Assembly: GCF_008801715.1 (NCBI RefSeq)
Contig: NZ_VZPG01000001.1
Coordinates: 248,001-312,000, forward strand
Length of the DNA stretch: 64,000 nt
Direction of reading: 5' to 3'
Source of the DNA: Pseudochrobactrum saccharolyticum
Lineage (GTDB): Bacteria > Pseudomonadota > Alphaproteobacteria > Rhizobiales > Rhizobiaceae
Shown here piece after piece: positions 9,012 to 17,334 of this stretch. Each line of letters opens with the position of its first letter. Position 1 is the first letter of the stretch. The position numbers and the translations under genes were made by a program. A model generated the notes under the pieces. The model worked only from the letters and a program-made list of their open reading frames with translations, was not told the origin of the DNA and ran no database searches.

Positions 9012-9926
9012 ATGACATTCTTTAAAACAGCAACACAGTTTCTGAGCAAAGCAGCTTTTGCGGCAACACTTGCAACCTCCGCCCTCTCCGTAACCTCTGC
9101 CCATGCGCAGGAAAATAAAGCACTGAACTGGCAATTCTTTCAGGCAGATGAAAACGGTTTTCTCCGCACCCCCGTTCTGCTGACCGGCGAAAAAGAAGCG
9201 ATTCTGCTGGATGGCGGCTTTACGCTTTCAGACGGCAAAGCCCTCGCAGAAAAAATCAAGGAAAACGGCAAAGCACTGACAACAATCTATGTGAGCCAGA
9301 GCGACCCTGATTATTATTTCAGCCTCGGCCCCGTCAAAGCCGCGTTTCCTGATGCGAAAGTGATTGCCGCACCGGCTACGGTTGAAGCCATTAAAGGCAA
9401 TGTAGAAGGCAAGCTGAAAGTCTGGGGTCCGCAGCTGAAAGAAAACGGCCCGCAGACGCTGGCTGATGTGGTGATACCTGAAGCTTCAGATATCAAAGAG
9501 CTGGATCTGGAAGGCAAGAAAATCGAGATCATTGATGCAGAGAATATGCCGAACCGCCGTTATCTCTGGGTACCATCTCTGAAAGCTGTTTTCGGTGGTG
9601 TTCTGGTCACTGCCGGTGAACATGTATGGCTTGCCGACACACCAAAAGCAGAGCAACGTCAGGCATGGATCAAAACCCTGGATGCCATTGCGGTGCGCAA
9701 TCCTGAAATTGTTGTACCTGCCCATATGAGCGCCGGTTCAAAAACCGATATTTCTGCGGTTACTTTCACCAAAGACTATCTTGTGGCCTTTGAAGAAGAG
9801 CAGGCCAAAGCCAAAAACAGTGAAGAACTGATTGCCGCTATGAAAAAGCGCTATCCTGATCTGGGCGGTGTATCCAGCCTTGAGCTAGGCGCCAAAGTCA
9901 TTAAAGGCGAAATGGAGTGGGAATAA
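9012..9926 (+). CDS. Secreted MBL-fold protein with degenerate metal site
   Basis: 304 residues with a signal peptide ending near TSAHA/QE (residue ~32). The fold is that of periplasmic metallo-beta-lactamase-like hydrolases of the Vmh type (PVLLTGEKEAILLDGGF, VKAAFPDAKVIAAPATVEAI, then GEHVWLADTPKAEQ). The diagnostic HxHxDH motif is broken: the corresponding stretch is SQSDPDY (95-101), so Gln96, Asp98 and Tyr101 replace the histidines and only Asp100 remains. A later histidine (VVPAHM) is kept. The protein may therefore bind metal poorly or act as a non-catalytic binding protein. ATG 9012 has an AAGGAAAAG ribosome site; the frame opens at 8958 but lacks one there. Confidence 0.8.
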   Translation: MTFFKTATQFLSKAAFAATLATSALSVTSAHAQENKALNWQFFQADENGFLRTPVLLTGEKEAILLDGGFTLSDGKALAEKIKENGKALTTIYVSQSDPDYYFSLGPVKAAFPDAKVIAAPATVEAIKGNVEGKLKVWGPQLKENGPQTLADVVIPEASDIKELDLEGKKIEIIDAENMPNRRYLWVPSLKAVFGGVLVTAGEHVWLADTPKAEQRQAWIKTLDAIAVRNPEIVVPAHMSAGSKTDISAVTFTKDYLVAFEEEQAKAKNSEELIAAMKKRYPDLGGVSSLELGAKVIKGEMEWE

Positions 9927-9946
9927 CCGTCTCCCACCTCTGAAAT

Positions 9947-9980
9947 AAAAAAGCACCGGAAATTCCGGTGCTTTTCTTTT
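9947..9980. terminator. Bidirectional terminator after the MBL-fold gene and the acetamidase gene
   Basis: The stem GCACCGG (9953-9959) / CCGGTGC (9965-9971) with a 5-nt loop is flanked by A-rich sequence on the left and T-rich on the right. It serves the convergent genes on both sides. Confidence 0.88.
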
Positions 9981-10002
9981 TAACCCATTCTGCAAAAACA
10001 GA

Positions 10003-11331
10003 TCAGGCAAGATCATAGAGTGAGCGGGCAAAACCGGCCAGCCCCTTTTCTTCCAGCTTTTTCAGCGGCATCCGGAAGGTAACGCGCACAATCCCCGGAT
10101 GACGGCCGATTTCAATCGCACCAAGCATTGTTGCACGGTTCATAATCTCGGGAACCGTAACATCAAAAAGATCCGCCGCACGTTTCAGACCGTTCTCTGT
10201 CGCTTCATTCAGCGTAGCCCCGCTACCGATTACTGTAACCGGTGCATCGCGCTCAATTGCTGTCACACCATTGGCCTTGCCAAGTGCCTCAGCACGCTGG
10301 CGCTCAATGGTACTTAAAGGACGCGCCAGATAAGGCACATCTTCAGCAACAGGAAACAGCAGCGGCCCGTCAATCGCCAATCCCTTGATAACATGCACTT
10401 CGAGCGTAACCACGCCTGCAACATCGCAGGTATGACCGGCAATTTCACCGTCCCCCTGCAATGCGTGCATATCGCCCAGATAGACACCGCCGCCCGGCAC
10501 TTTCACCGGACAGATCAGTATCGCGCCCTGCCGAACAGAATTTACATCAAGATGACCGTCGGTTTTGTTGCGCGCCAATTCATCCGGTGTCAGTGCGTAT
10601 TTATGCGGCGCATTGAGCAAAAACGAGCCGAAATCACCGGCATTATGGGAATCCGGCATCGCTTTTGAAGGTGTCGTACCCAATTGCCCGAGGAAAGGCC
10701 GCAGACGTGTGGCCACACCGACCAGATCAGCGGGAGCAAAAGTCATAACCGGATTTTGAATGGATGTATCCGGCAGCGCCATAATCTTTGCGGCATCCGG
10801 CGCCATAGCTTCAGCTCTGGCTTTTCCGACAGTTACACCAATACTGCGCTCGTCATCAAAGACAATTGTATAGCCGTTTTCAATCTTAAACGGTGTGGCA
10901 TCGGCTCCGCATTTGTCACAACGGATAGCGCTCTGGCCGATACCTTCAATATGGGTGGCAGGCCATTCCGTACCGCATTCCGCGCAGACAGCAGCGCAGA
11001 ACGGATCACCATTATTACGGCCTGTCACCACACTGTCCGAACCGGAAGCCGTAGCAGCAGATGTTACAACAATGGAGCGGATGCGAATGGCAATCGCATC
11101 ACCGATTTCAGCGCCCTCAACAGCGACCGGTCGCGTGACCTCATGGCCGCCGCGAATGGCGGGGGTAATCATTGGCCCCCAGCAACCGGGCGCGGTATTA
11201 GCGATAATCGTACCGCCATCAGCCACAGGCCCGAGCATAGCGCGCTCAGGGTCAAGAATACCATCGGTGAGTTCGGTTACATAGACTGTGCGACAGGCAG
11301 TGCTTTTCTGCCGGCTTTTATCATTTTGCAT
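10003..11331 (-). CDS. Acetamidase/formamidase family protein
   Basis: 442 residues. The family hydrolyses short amides to the acid and ammonia. Typical segments are TIIANTAPGCWGP, SKAMPDSHNAGDFGSFL, VPGGGVYLGDMHALQGDGEI and TCDVAGVVTLEV. An unusual feature is a double CxxC arrangement at 116-141 (Cys116, Cys119, Cys138, Cys141) inside an inserted stretch, which looks like a small zinc ribbon. No signal peptide is seen, so the enzyme is probably cytosolic. The start at 11331 has a strong GGAGG ribosome site. No amide transporter or regulator lies next to it, so the substrate cannot be inferred from context. Confidence 0.85.
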   Translation of the reverse strand: MQNDKSRQKSTACRTVYVTELTDGILDPERAMLGPVADGGTIIANTAPGCWGPMITPAIRGGHEVTRPVAVEGAEIGDAIAIRIRSIVVTSAATASGSDSVVTGRNNGDPFCAAVCAECGTEWPATHIEGIGQSAIRCDKCGADATPFKIENGYTIVFDDERSIGVTVGKARAEAMAPDAAKIMALPDTSIQNPVMTFAPADLVGVATRLRPFLGQLGTTPSKAMPDSHNAGDFGSFLLNAPHKYALTPDELARNKTDGHLDVNSVRQGAILICPVKVPGGGVYLGDMHALQGDGEIAGHTCDVAGVVTLEVHVIKGLAIDGPLLFPVAEDVPYLARPLSTIERQRAEALGKANGVTAIERDAPVTVIGSGATLNEATENGLKRAADLFDVTVPEIMNRATMLGAIEIGRHPGIVRVTFRMPLKKLEEKGLAGFARSLYDLA

Positions 11332-11504
11332 TCCTGCATCCTCCAGAAACGATGCGCTGTTCAGGCGAACAGACAGGCTTCACACTCTTCCGGATGCGGC
11401 AATTCCATTCTGTCCGACAGAAATATGCCGACCGGCACGATCATGCTAATGGACAATAACCAGTTTAAATAATGACAAAGCCGTGAGGCAGAAACACGGT
11501 TAAC

Positions 11505-12443
11505 CTATTGAGAAACATAGCCATCTTTATGGGCAGGAATGGCTTTGAGATAAGCGGCAATTGCCTCGCGGTCAGAAGCCTGAAGCTTTGAAGTATTGGC
11601 AATAACATCGGTCATTGACCCGCCCATCGAGTCAAAATCCGGTGTAAATCCGCTTTCCAGACCATAGGCAATGTCACCAGCACTCCAGCCGGAAATACCG
11701 CCCTCACCGCCTGTGATATTCGGCACGATGCCGCGTTTTCCCTGACTGTCCGTTTCTGCCGAAACCGCACCGGCCAACCATTGCGCTGTATCAGAACCAC
11801 CAAATGCATTACGCGGCGTATGGCATTCGCCGCAATGCCCCATGGCTTCTACAAGATATTGTCCGCGCTGCAGCTGCGCATCCGGATTATTCAGCTGAAC
11901 GGCAGGCGCATCATTCAGATAAAGCATTTTCCAGAGGCCAAGCCCGCGGCGCATATTGAACGGAAAGCCAAGCTCATGCGGTTTCGATGCTTCATCAGAA
12001 GCCGGCAGGGTTTTCATGAAGGCATAAAGATCCGCCATATCCTGCAATTTCATGCGAGTATAGGATGTATAAGGAAAAGACGGATAAAGGTGTTCTCCGT
12101 TGCGCCCAGTACCTTCCAGCATGGCATCGGCAAATTCGGCCAATGTCCAGTCTTTGATACCGGCGGCAGACGGCGAAATATTCGGTGCAATGAAGGTCCC
12201 GAAATCGGTTTTCAGCTCATGCCCGCCGGATAAAACCAGCTTGGCATCGCCTGTTGCTCCCGGAGCCGCATGGCATGAGGCACAACCGCCTGCATAGAAA
12301 ATCTGTTCGCCGTTTTTGATATCCCCTGCCGCCAGCTTGTCCAGCGCAGCGCGGTCAACATGCACAGGCTGTGTCAGAAACCAGAAAACACCGGCACCTG
12401 TTACAGCACAAAGCAAAGCTGCGGATATCAATTTACGTTTCAT
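11505..12443 (-). CDS. Dihaem c-type cytochrome, membrane anchored
   Basis: 312 residues with an uncleaved-type N-terminal hydrophobic helix (~5-23). Two class I cytochrome c domains follow, each with a haem motif: CASCH at 54-58 and CGECH at about 204-208. The first domain has YPSFPYTSYTRMKLQDMADL, giving the axial methionine, as in the cytochrome subunits of alcohol, aldehyde and gluconate dehydrogenases and in thiosulfate dehydrogenase-like proteins. It works on the periplasmic face as an electron carrier. No dehydrogenase large subunit is adjacent, so its partner is unknown. It is separated from the cytochrome c' gene by a hairpin and so may be transcribed apart. Confidence 0.85.
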   Translation of the reverse strand: MKRKLISAALLCAVTGAGVFWFLTQPVHVDRAALDKLAAGDIKNGEQIFYAGGCASCHAAPGATGDAKLVLSGGHELKTDFGTFIAPNISPSAAGIKDWTLAEFADAMLEGTGRNGEHLYPSFPYTSYTRMKLQDMADLYAFMKTLPASDEASKPHELGFPFNMRRGLGLWKMLYLNDAPAVQLNNPDAQLQRGQYLVEAMGHCGECHTPRNAFGGSDTAQWLAGAVSAETDSQGKRGIVPNITGGEGGISGWSAGDIAYGLESGFTPDFDSMGGSMTDVIANTSKLQASDREAIAAYLKAIPAHKDGYVSQ

Positions 12444-12545
12444 ATCAAATTCTTACCCTGTTAAAGCGCAAGGAATAATCTGCGCAGCGCCTGTAACATT
12501 TCCAATATGATTTCAGACTGAAAATATTGATCGCTTTAAATCAAC

Positions 12546-12575
12546 GCACATCCCGAAACAATTTTCGGGATGTGC
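12546..12575 (-). terminator. Strong hairpin after the cytochrome c' gene
   Basis: A 13-bp perfect stem (GCACATCCCGAAA at 12546-12558 against 12563-12575) has a 4-nt CAAT loop. It lies just past the cytochrome c' stop and before the dihaem cytochrome start. No long T-run follows on the minus strand, so it may be a partial terminator or an mRNA-stabilising hairpin. Confidence 0.6.
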
Positions 12576-12590
12576 TTCAGGCTAAGCCTG

Positions 12591-13025
12591 TTATTTCTTG
12601 ATGCGGTAAGCCTGATGGCATGTGCCGCAGCTTGCGCCAACATCTTTCATGCTCACACGCAGTGCATCAACATCCTGCGGTTTGGCATCCGCAGCGGCTG
12701 CAGTCGCTGTACGGAATTTTTCAATTTCAACTTTAAAACCGGCTTCATCTTCCCAGATTTTAGGCGCAGCAGCAGTATCACCGCTTTCTGAACCCTTAGG
12801 GAACAGCTTTTCTGCATCCATCTTGATGGCATCTGCTTTCAACTGCTCAAGCGCAGCCTGAACGGCTTCTGCTTCAAACGGCTTTTCGCCTTTCATAATT
12901 GGTCCCAGCACGCCCATTGAGCGGCCGACATCTTTCATCAGCGCCTGACGGTCAGTCACCGGTGACGCTGAAGCCGCACTTGTCAGCATGAATAAAGCAG
13001 AGAAGATTGCCAAAGATTTTTGCAT
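12591..13025 (-). CDS. Cytochrome c' (class II cytochrome c)
   Basis: 144 residues with a signal peptide cleaved near ASA/SPV (~20). The mature protein is an all-helical bundle with the haem-binding motif CGTCH at 133-137, close to the C-terminus, followed by QAYRIKK. This C-terminal haem position and the four-helix length define cytochrome c'. Such periplasmic proteins bind NO and CO and are linked to nitrosative-stress protection or electron shuttling. It is upstream of the dihaem cytochrome in the same direction, with the hairpin between them, so the two may be loosely co-expressed. Confidence 0.92.
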   Translation of the reverse strand: MQKSLAIFSALFMLTSAASASPVTDRQALMKDVGRSMGVLGPIMKGEKPFEAEAVQAALEQLKADAIKMDAEKLFPKGSESGDTAAAPKIWEDEAGFKVEIEKFRTATAAAADAKPQDVDALRVSMKDVGASCGTCHQAYRIKK

Positions 13026-13163
13026 GAACAGCGTCCTTTAATCGCGAATATGAGTTTCTTTGAATATTGCAAGCACAATACTCAATTTAGAATGATTATA
13101 GTAATGCGATTTAGAATATCTATAAAAACGTCAGTTCATCAGATTAATTTTTTGTAACAATAA

Positions 13164-13187
13164 AAAAGCCTCCCGAAGGAGGCTTTT
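13164..13187 (-). terminator. Terminator of the Fe-SOD gene
   Basis: The stem AAAAGCCTCC (13164-13173) / GGAGGCTTTT (13178-13187) has a CGAA loop. On the minus strand it is followed by six T residues. Confidence 0.9.
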
Positions 13188-13202
13188 CATCAGGCCGAAT
13201 TA

Positions 13203-13799
13203 TTAAGCTTTTTCGTAAAGCTCAAGCACATAATCCCAGTTGATCATGCTGTCGACGAAAGCTTCCAGATATTTCGGACGCGCATTGCGGTAGTCGATAT
13301 AGTAGGAATGTTCCCATACGTCGACGCCGAGAATTGGTGTCGCGCCATGTACCAGCGGGTTTTCGCCGTTTGGTGTTTTGGAAATTTCCAGCTTGCCGTC
13401 TTTAACCGACAGCCATGCCCAGCCCGAACCGAACTGACCGGCGCCAGCCGCGATAAAATCTTCACGGAACTTGTCGTAACCGCCGAGATCAGATTTGATT
13501 GCAGCTTCCAGCTTAGCAGGCAGCTTGTTGCCGCCGCCGTTTTTCTTCATCCATTTCCAGAAGTGGATATGGTTGTAATGCTGGCCGGCATTGTTGAAGA
13601 GTGCCTGATTTTTGCCGTAGCTTTCTTTAACTACGTCTTCAAGGCTCTTGCCTTCCAGACCCGAACCTTCAAGCAGCTTGTTGCCGTTGGTTACATAGGC
13701 CTGATGATGCTTGTCATGGTGAAACTCAAGGGTTTCACGGGACATATAAGGGCTAAGCGCATCATAGTCGTAAGGCAGAGCAGGCAATTCAAAAGCCAT
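13203..13799 (-). CDS. sodB: Superoxide dismutase, Fe type
   Basis: 198 residues. It converts superoxide to hydrogen peroxide and oxygen in the cytoplasm. The metal ligands are all visible: His27 (LEFHHDKHH), His77 (NNAGQHYNHIHFW), Asp160 and His164 (VDVWEHSYYIDY). The residues around them (FNNAGQHYNH; AGAGQFGSGWAWL) favour the Fe form over the Mn form, though metal choice is not certain from sequence. The ribosome site GAGGAG lies 7 nt before the ATG. It is monocistronic, with its own terminator. Confidence 0.95.
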   Translation of the reverse strand: MAFELPALPYDYDALSPYMSRETLEFHHDKHHQAYVTNGNKLLEGSGLEGKSLEDVVKESYGKNQALFNNAGQHYNHIHFWKWMKKNGGGNKLPAKLEAAIKSDLGGYDKFREDFIAAGAGQFGSGWAWLSVKDGKLEISKTPNGENPLVHGATPILGVDVWEHSYYIDYRNARPKYLEAFVDSMINWDYVLELYEKA

Positions 13800-14425
13800 G
13801 GTGTTTCTCCTCTTGGTGTGGGCGGCTTCAAGTTTCCGCCACCCAAATTCTTCATGCCTGTATTACATAGGCCGACACAGGCACGCGGGCAATGCAGAGA
13901 ACGACAGTTCTGCGAAAAATCACGGAAATTTTAAATTATTATCACATCAGACTGTGGGTAAGCGCCCTGTCAAAGCTGCAATAAAACCAAACAATTACAT
14001 CACAACCGGTTTTCATAAGAGCGACAATGGCTTAAGCGACCATCAGTGAATGTCAGCGCATTGTATAAACCCTAAACTGTGCAGTAATAACATAACACTT
14101 CCTGTTGCAAGACAGCAACAGATATATAAGCATCCGTGTAATCTTAAAAATTCATAAGTTCTTAGCCATATTGTGGCAATTTTTGACCAGCTTTATGCAG
14201 GGATGTTCTGCCGGAATCCTAATCATATTTTCATCAGCGTAATTCTCGGCAGATCCATCTTTCCGGCCGTCAGGCCATTATACCGTTCCGTCCCTCGCCC
14301 TTACGGCGCTGATTGAACGGCTCTGTCGGGTCGTGTCTGAATATGTTGTTTACGCAGTCTTATGCGCTGCATGTATCAGACACACACTCATAATTTAAAA
14401 ACGTTCTGAAAAGACTGGTTTAAAT
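13800..14425. other. Long intergenic region between sodB and the L,D-transpeptidase gene
   Basis: This 626-bp stretch holds the divergent promoters of sodB (leftward) and the transpeptidase gene (rightward). The middle (about 13920-14170) is AT-rich. I see no gene, tRNA or clear operator. A small regulatory RNA cannot be excluded by eye. Confidence 0.4.
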
Positions 14426-15136
14426 ATGGAAAACTCTTTCTCCCGCCGCTCTTTCATGTCGGCGCTGTCGGTCACAGCCGCTGCCGGACTGGCAGGCTGT
14501 ACGCAGATCAGCCGTAATATTCCGGTGATCGACATGACCGGCGGTCCGGCTCCGGTCGCCCCGCCGATCAATAATGGCGGCGCAACCGGCCCTTATGCCA
14601 GCATGTATGCGGCGGTTGAAGATGAAGGCTATTCGATTCCTGCTGTACCGTTTCAGAAAATTGATCCGAAATATTACCGCCAGCTCGTTCAGGACCCGAC
14701 CGGTGAAATGCCGGGCACCGTGGTTGTCGATACCGCGAACCGCTTTCTCTATCTGGTGATGCAGGATGGTCAGGCATTGCGCTACGGCGTGGGTATCGGC
14801 CGTGCAGGCTTTTCATGGTCAGGCCGCGCTCTTATTCAGTGGAAGCGCAAATGGCCGCGCTGGACACCGCCGGATGATATGATCGGCCGTCAGCCGGAAC
14901 TGGAAAAATACAGCGCCCGCAATGGCGGTATGGCACCGGGACTGACCAATCCGCTTGGCGCACGCGCTCTGTATATCTTTAAGGACGGTGTTGATACGCT
15001 TTATCGTATCCACGGCAATCCGGAATGGTGGTCGATCGGTAAAGCCGTTTCGTCCGGCTGTGTCCGCATGGTCAATCAGGACGTGATCGACCTCTATGAC
15101 CGCGTACCGAATAAAACACCAATTCTGGTTATGTAA
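14426..15136 (+). CDS. L,D-transpeptidase (YkuD domain) with twin-arginine lipoprotein signal
   Basis: 236 residues. These enzymes form 3-3 cross-links in peptidoglycan or attach outer-membrane proteins to it; rhizobial cell walls are rich in such links. The N-terminus combines a twin-arginine motif (SRRSFM, ~6-11) with a lipobox (LAGC, Cys near 25), suggesting Tat export followed by lipidation. The YkuD domain (~95-235) begins GTVVVDTANRFLYLV and has the catalytic motif HGNPEWWSIG followed by SSGCVRM. It stands alone, with a terminator just after the stop. Confidence 0.92.
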   Translation: MENSFSRRSFMSALSVTAAAGLAGCTQISRNIPVIDMTGGPAPVAPPINNGGATGPYASMYAAVEDEGYSIPAVPFQKIDPKYYRQLVQDPTGEMPGTVVVDTANRFLYLVMQDGQALRYGVGIGRAGFSWSGRALIQWKRKWPRWTPPDDMIGRQPELEKYSARNGGMAPGLTNPLGARALYIFKDGVDTLYRIHGNPEWWSIGKAVSSGCVRMVNQDVIDLYDRVPNKTPILVM

Positions 15137-15148
15137 TTGATATCAATT

Positions 15149-15182
15149 AAAAAGGCGGGTTGCACAGCAGCCCGCCTTTTTC
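15149..15182. terminator. Bidirectional terminator between the transpeptidase and HerA-like genes
   Basis: The stem GGCGGGTTGC / GCAGCCCGCC (15154-15163 and 15167-15176, one G-U pair) is flanked by five A on the left and six T on the right. It suits both convergent genes. Confidence 0.88.
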
Positions 15183-15193
15183 TTATAGTTCAA

Positions 15194-16699
15194 TCAGCGT
15201 TTGAAACCGCCCAGAATGCCACGCACGATGGCACGGCCGAGCGAATTACTCACAGTTCGCACCACGCTTTTCACTGCGGTTTCCGCAACAGTCTGACGGC
15301 TGCCGCGTTTGCCGCCGCCAAGGGTGGATGACAGATAATCTGTCCAGCTGCCGCTATCCTGCTCCGCCTGTTGCTGCTCGACTGTAGCGACTTTTTCCTG
15401 CGCGCGTTTCTGCAGAATTTCAAAGGCAGATTCACGGTCAATTGCGCGGTCATACTGACCGGATACCGGACTGGTTGCGATCAGCTTCGCCCGCTCATCC
15501 GCTGTCAAAGGCCCGATCCGCGATGCAGGCGGACGCATCAAAGTGCGCTGCACCATCGAAGGAATGCCTTTTGCCTGCAAGGTTGAGACCAGCGTCTCAC
15601 CGGTTGACAATAACGTAATCGCTTTGAATGTATCGAAATCCGGATTTGGACGGAATGTATCCGCAGCTGTTTTAACCGCCGCTGTCTCGCGCGGCGTATA
15701 GGCACGCAACGCATGTTGCACGCGGTTACCGAGCTGCGCCAGCACCACTTCCGGCACGTCCAGCGGATTCTGCGTCACGAAATAAACACCAACGCCCTTG
15801 GAGCGGATCAGGCGCACAACCTGCTGAATACGATCCAGCAGAGCCTTTGGCGCCTCATCAAACAGCAAATGCGCTTCATCAAAGAAGAACACCAGACGCG
15901 GCTTTTCCGGATCCCCAACCTCCGGCAATTGTTCAAACAGCTCCGACATCAGCCAGAGCAAAAATGTGGAGTACAGCCGCGGGTTCATCATCAGCTTATC
16001 AGCGGCCAACACACTGACAAGGCCGCGCCCGTCTGTTGTTGTACGCATCAGATCAGAAATGCTCAGCGCAGGCTCACCGAAAAAGAACGTACCGCCCTGT
16101 TGCTCCAGCACCAGCAGCGAGCGCTGAATTGCACCGACAGATGCCTTGTTGATATTACCATATTGGATGGAGAGTTCAGGCGCGCGCTCGGCCACATGAG
16201 TCAGCAGAGACTGCAAATCTTTCATATCAAGGAGCAGAAGCCCCTCTTCATCCGCCACACGGAAAGCAATATTCAGCACGCCTTCCTGCGCATCCGTCAA
16301 ATTCATCAGGCGAGCCAGCAGCAAAGGCCCCATTTCCGAAATCGTGGCGCGGATCGGATGTCCCTGCTCGCCGAAAATATCCCAGAAGATTACCGGTGTC
16401 GCATGCATGTCATAAGGATCAAGGTGAATCTCCTCGGCACGCTTTACCGAGAAATCATTTTTCTCGCCGATAGCGGCGATACCGGACAAATCACCTTTAA
16501 TATCCGCGCAGAAAACCGGTACACCGGCAGCGGAAAAAGCCTCAGCCATAACCTGAAGACTCACAGTTTTACCCGTACCGGTAGCGCCGGTCACTAGCCC
16601 GTGCCGGTTGGCATATTTCAGCGCCAGTTCTTCCGGTTGCTGGTAACTATTATCCGGTTTACGGCTGGCACCCAGAAAAATGCTTCCTTCAGCAGGCAT
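15194..16699 (-). CDS. HerA-like ATPase, DUF853 family
   Basis: 501 residues from ATG 16699, which has GAGGAG 7 nt upstream; the frame is open to 16759. The product has a P-loop GATGTGKT at 38-45 and a Walker [11 protein letters not shown], plus [20 protein letters not shown] and the segment [13 protein letters not shown]. This matches the DUF853/YjgR group of HerA-FtsK type ATPases, often annotated as bipolar DNA helicases. Their role in bacteria is not settled. The Gln-rich coiled stretch near residue 440 ([20 protein letters not shown]) is usual. No nuclease partner such as NurA lies nearby, so a defence role is not indicated. Confidence 0.88.
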   Translation of the reverse strand: MPAEGSIFLGASRKPDNSYQQPEELALKYANRHGLVTGATGTGKTVSLQVMAEAFSAAGVPVFCADIKGDLSGIAAIGEKNDFSVKRAEEIHLDPYDMHATPVIFWDIFGEQGHPIRATISEMGPLLLARLMNLTDAQEGVLNIAFRVADEEGLLLLDMKDLQSLLTHVAERAPELSIQYGNINKASVGAIQRSLLVLEQQGGTFFFGEPALSISDLMRTTTDGRGLVSVLAADKLMMNPRLYSTFLLWLMSELFEQLPEVGDPEKPRLVFFFDEAHLLFDEAPKALLDRIQQVVRLIRSKGVGVYFVTQNPLDVPEVVLAQLGNRVQHALRAYTPRETAAVKTAADTFRPNPDFDTFKAITLLSTGETLVSTLQAKGIPSMVQRTLMRPPASRIGPLTADERAKLIATSPVSGQYDRAIDRESAFEILQKRAQEKVATVEQQQAEQDSGSWTDYLSSTLGGGKRGSRQTVAETAVKSVVRTVSNSLGRAIVRGILGGFKR

Positions 16700-16925
16700 A
16701 GACATACTCCTCATCCGTTCATTCTCACGCCGAATAATCTGAGCCACGGCACAAATCATTATAATCTATAATCGTCCTGTAACATCAGAACAATATTCTA
16801 CGGCCTGTTCACCGGTTATTTCCCGCCTGTTCATTGCATTTTATGATACACCGGCATCAGAGCAGGCTTGATTTCATCACGGCAGAGTGCTTATTACGTA
16901 AACGTCAATTTTTTGGGAGACTATC

Positions 16926-17288
16926 ATGGAAGAGCTGATTTCACGTATTACCAATAATGTTGGTGTTGATAGCGCCACAGCAGAAAAAGCTGTCGGCCTG
17001 ATCCTTGCCTTTCTCGAAAAAGAAGGCCCGCAGGATAAAGTCGGCGCGCTGATCGCCGGTATTCCGGGCGCACAGGAACTGATTGCCTCGGCAGATAAAG
17101 GCGGCTTCCTCTCCAATATGATGGGCGGCGTTATGGGTCTTGGTTCCAAGCTGATGGGCGCAGGCCTCGGCATGGGTGAAATCACCGGCGTGGCGAAAGA
17201 AACCATTGCTTTCGCAAAAGAAAAAGCCGGTGCGCAGACCGTTGATGATGTTGTGAATTCTATTCCGGGTCTCGGCCAGTTTATCTGA
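16926..17288 (+). CDS. Small helical protein, DUF2267-like
   Basis: 120 residues. The N-terminal half is a helical repeat of the DUF2267 kind (MEELISRITNNVGVDSATAE, then AVGLILAFLEKEGPQDKVGA). The middle is glycine- and methionine-rich (FLSNMMGGVMGLGSKLMGAG), which could be a flexible or membrane-associating loop, and the C-terminus returns to helix (TVDDVVNSIPGLGQFI). The ribosome site GGGAG is 8 nt upstream. The gene stands alone, divergent from the HerA-like gene and convergent with the MFS gene. The function is unknown. Confidence 0.7.
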   Translation: MEELISRITNNVGVDSATAEKAVGLILAFLEKEGPQDKVGALIAGIPGAQELIASADKGGFLSNMMGGVMGLGSKLMGAGLGMGEITGVAKETIAFAKEKAGAQTVDDVVNSIPGLGQFI

Positions 17289-17303
17289 GGTCAGCACCTC
17301 AGC

Positions 17304-17331
17304 AAAAAGCCCCTCTCGCGAGGGGCTTTTT
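17304..17331. terminator. Bidirectional terminator after the DUF2267-like and MFS genes
   Basis: The stem AAAAAGCCCCTC (17304-17315) / GAGGGGCTTTTT (17320-17331) has a 4-nt TCGC loop. Confidence 0.9.
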
Positions 17332-17334
17332 TAT

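Noticed and set aside
10684-11472. 262-codon plus-strand open frame
   Set aside because: Antisense shadow of the acetamidase/formamidase gene.
12526-12545. Possible FNR box (TTGAT...ATCAA) upstream of the dihaem cytochrome gene
   Set aside because: The half-sites are 8 bp apart instead of the required 4.
15713-16597. 294-codon plus-strand open frame
   Set aside because: Antisense shadow of the HerA-like ATPase gene.
15194-16699. HerA-like ATPase as part of a defence system
   Set aside because: No nuclease, Sir2 or other defence partner is adjacent; the DUF853 subgroup is a common housekeeping-type gene.
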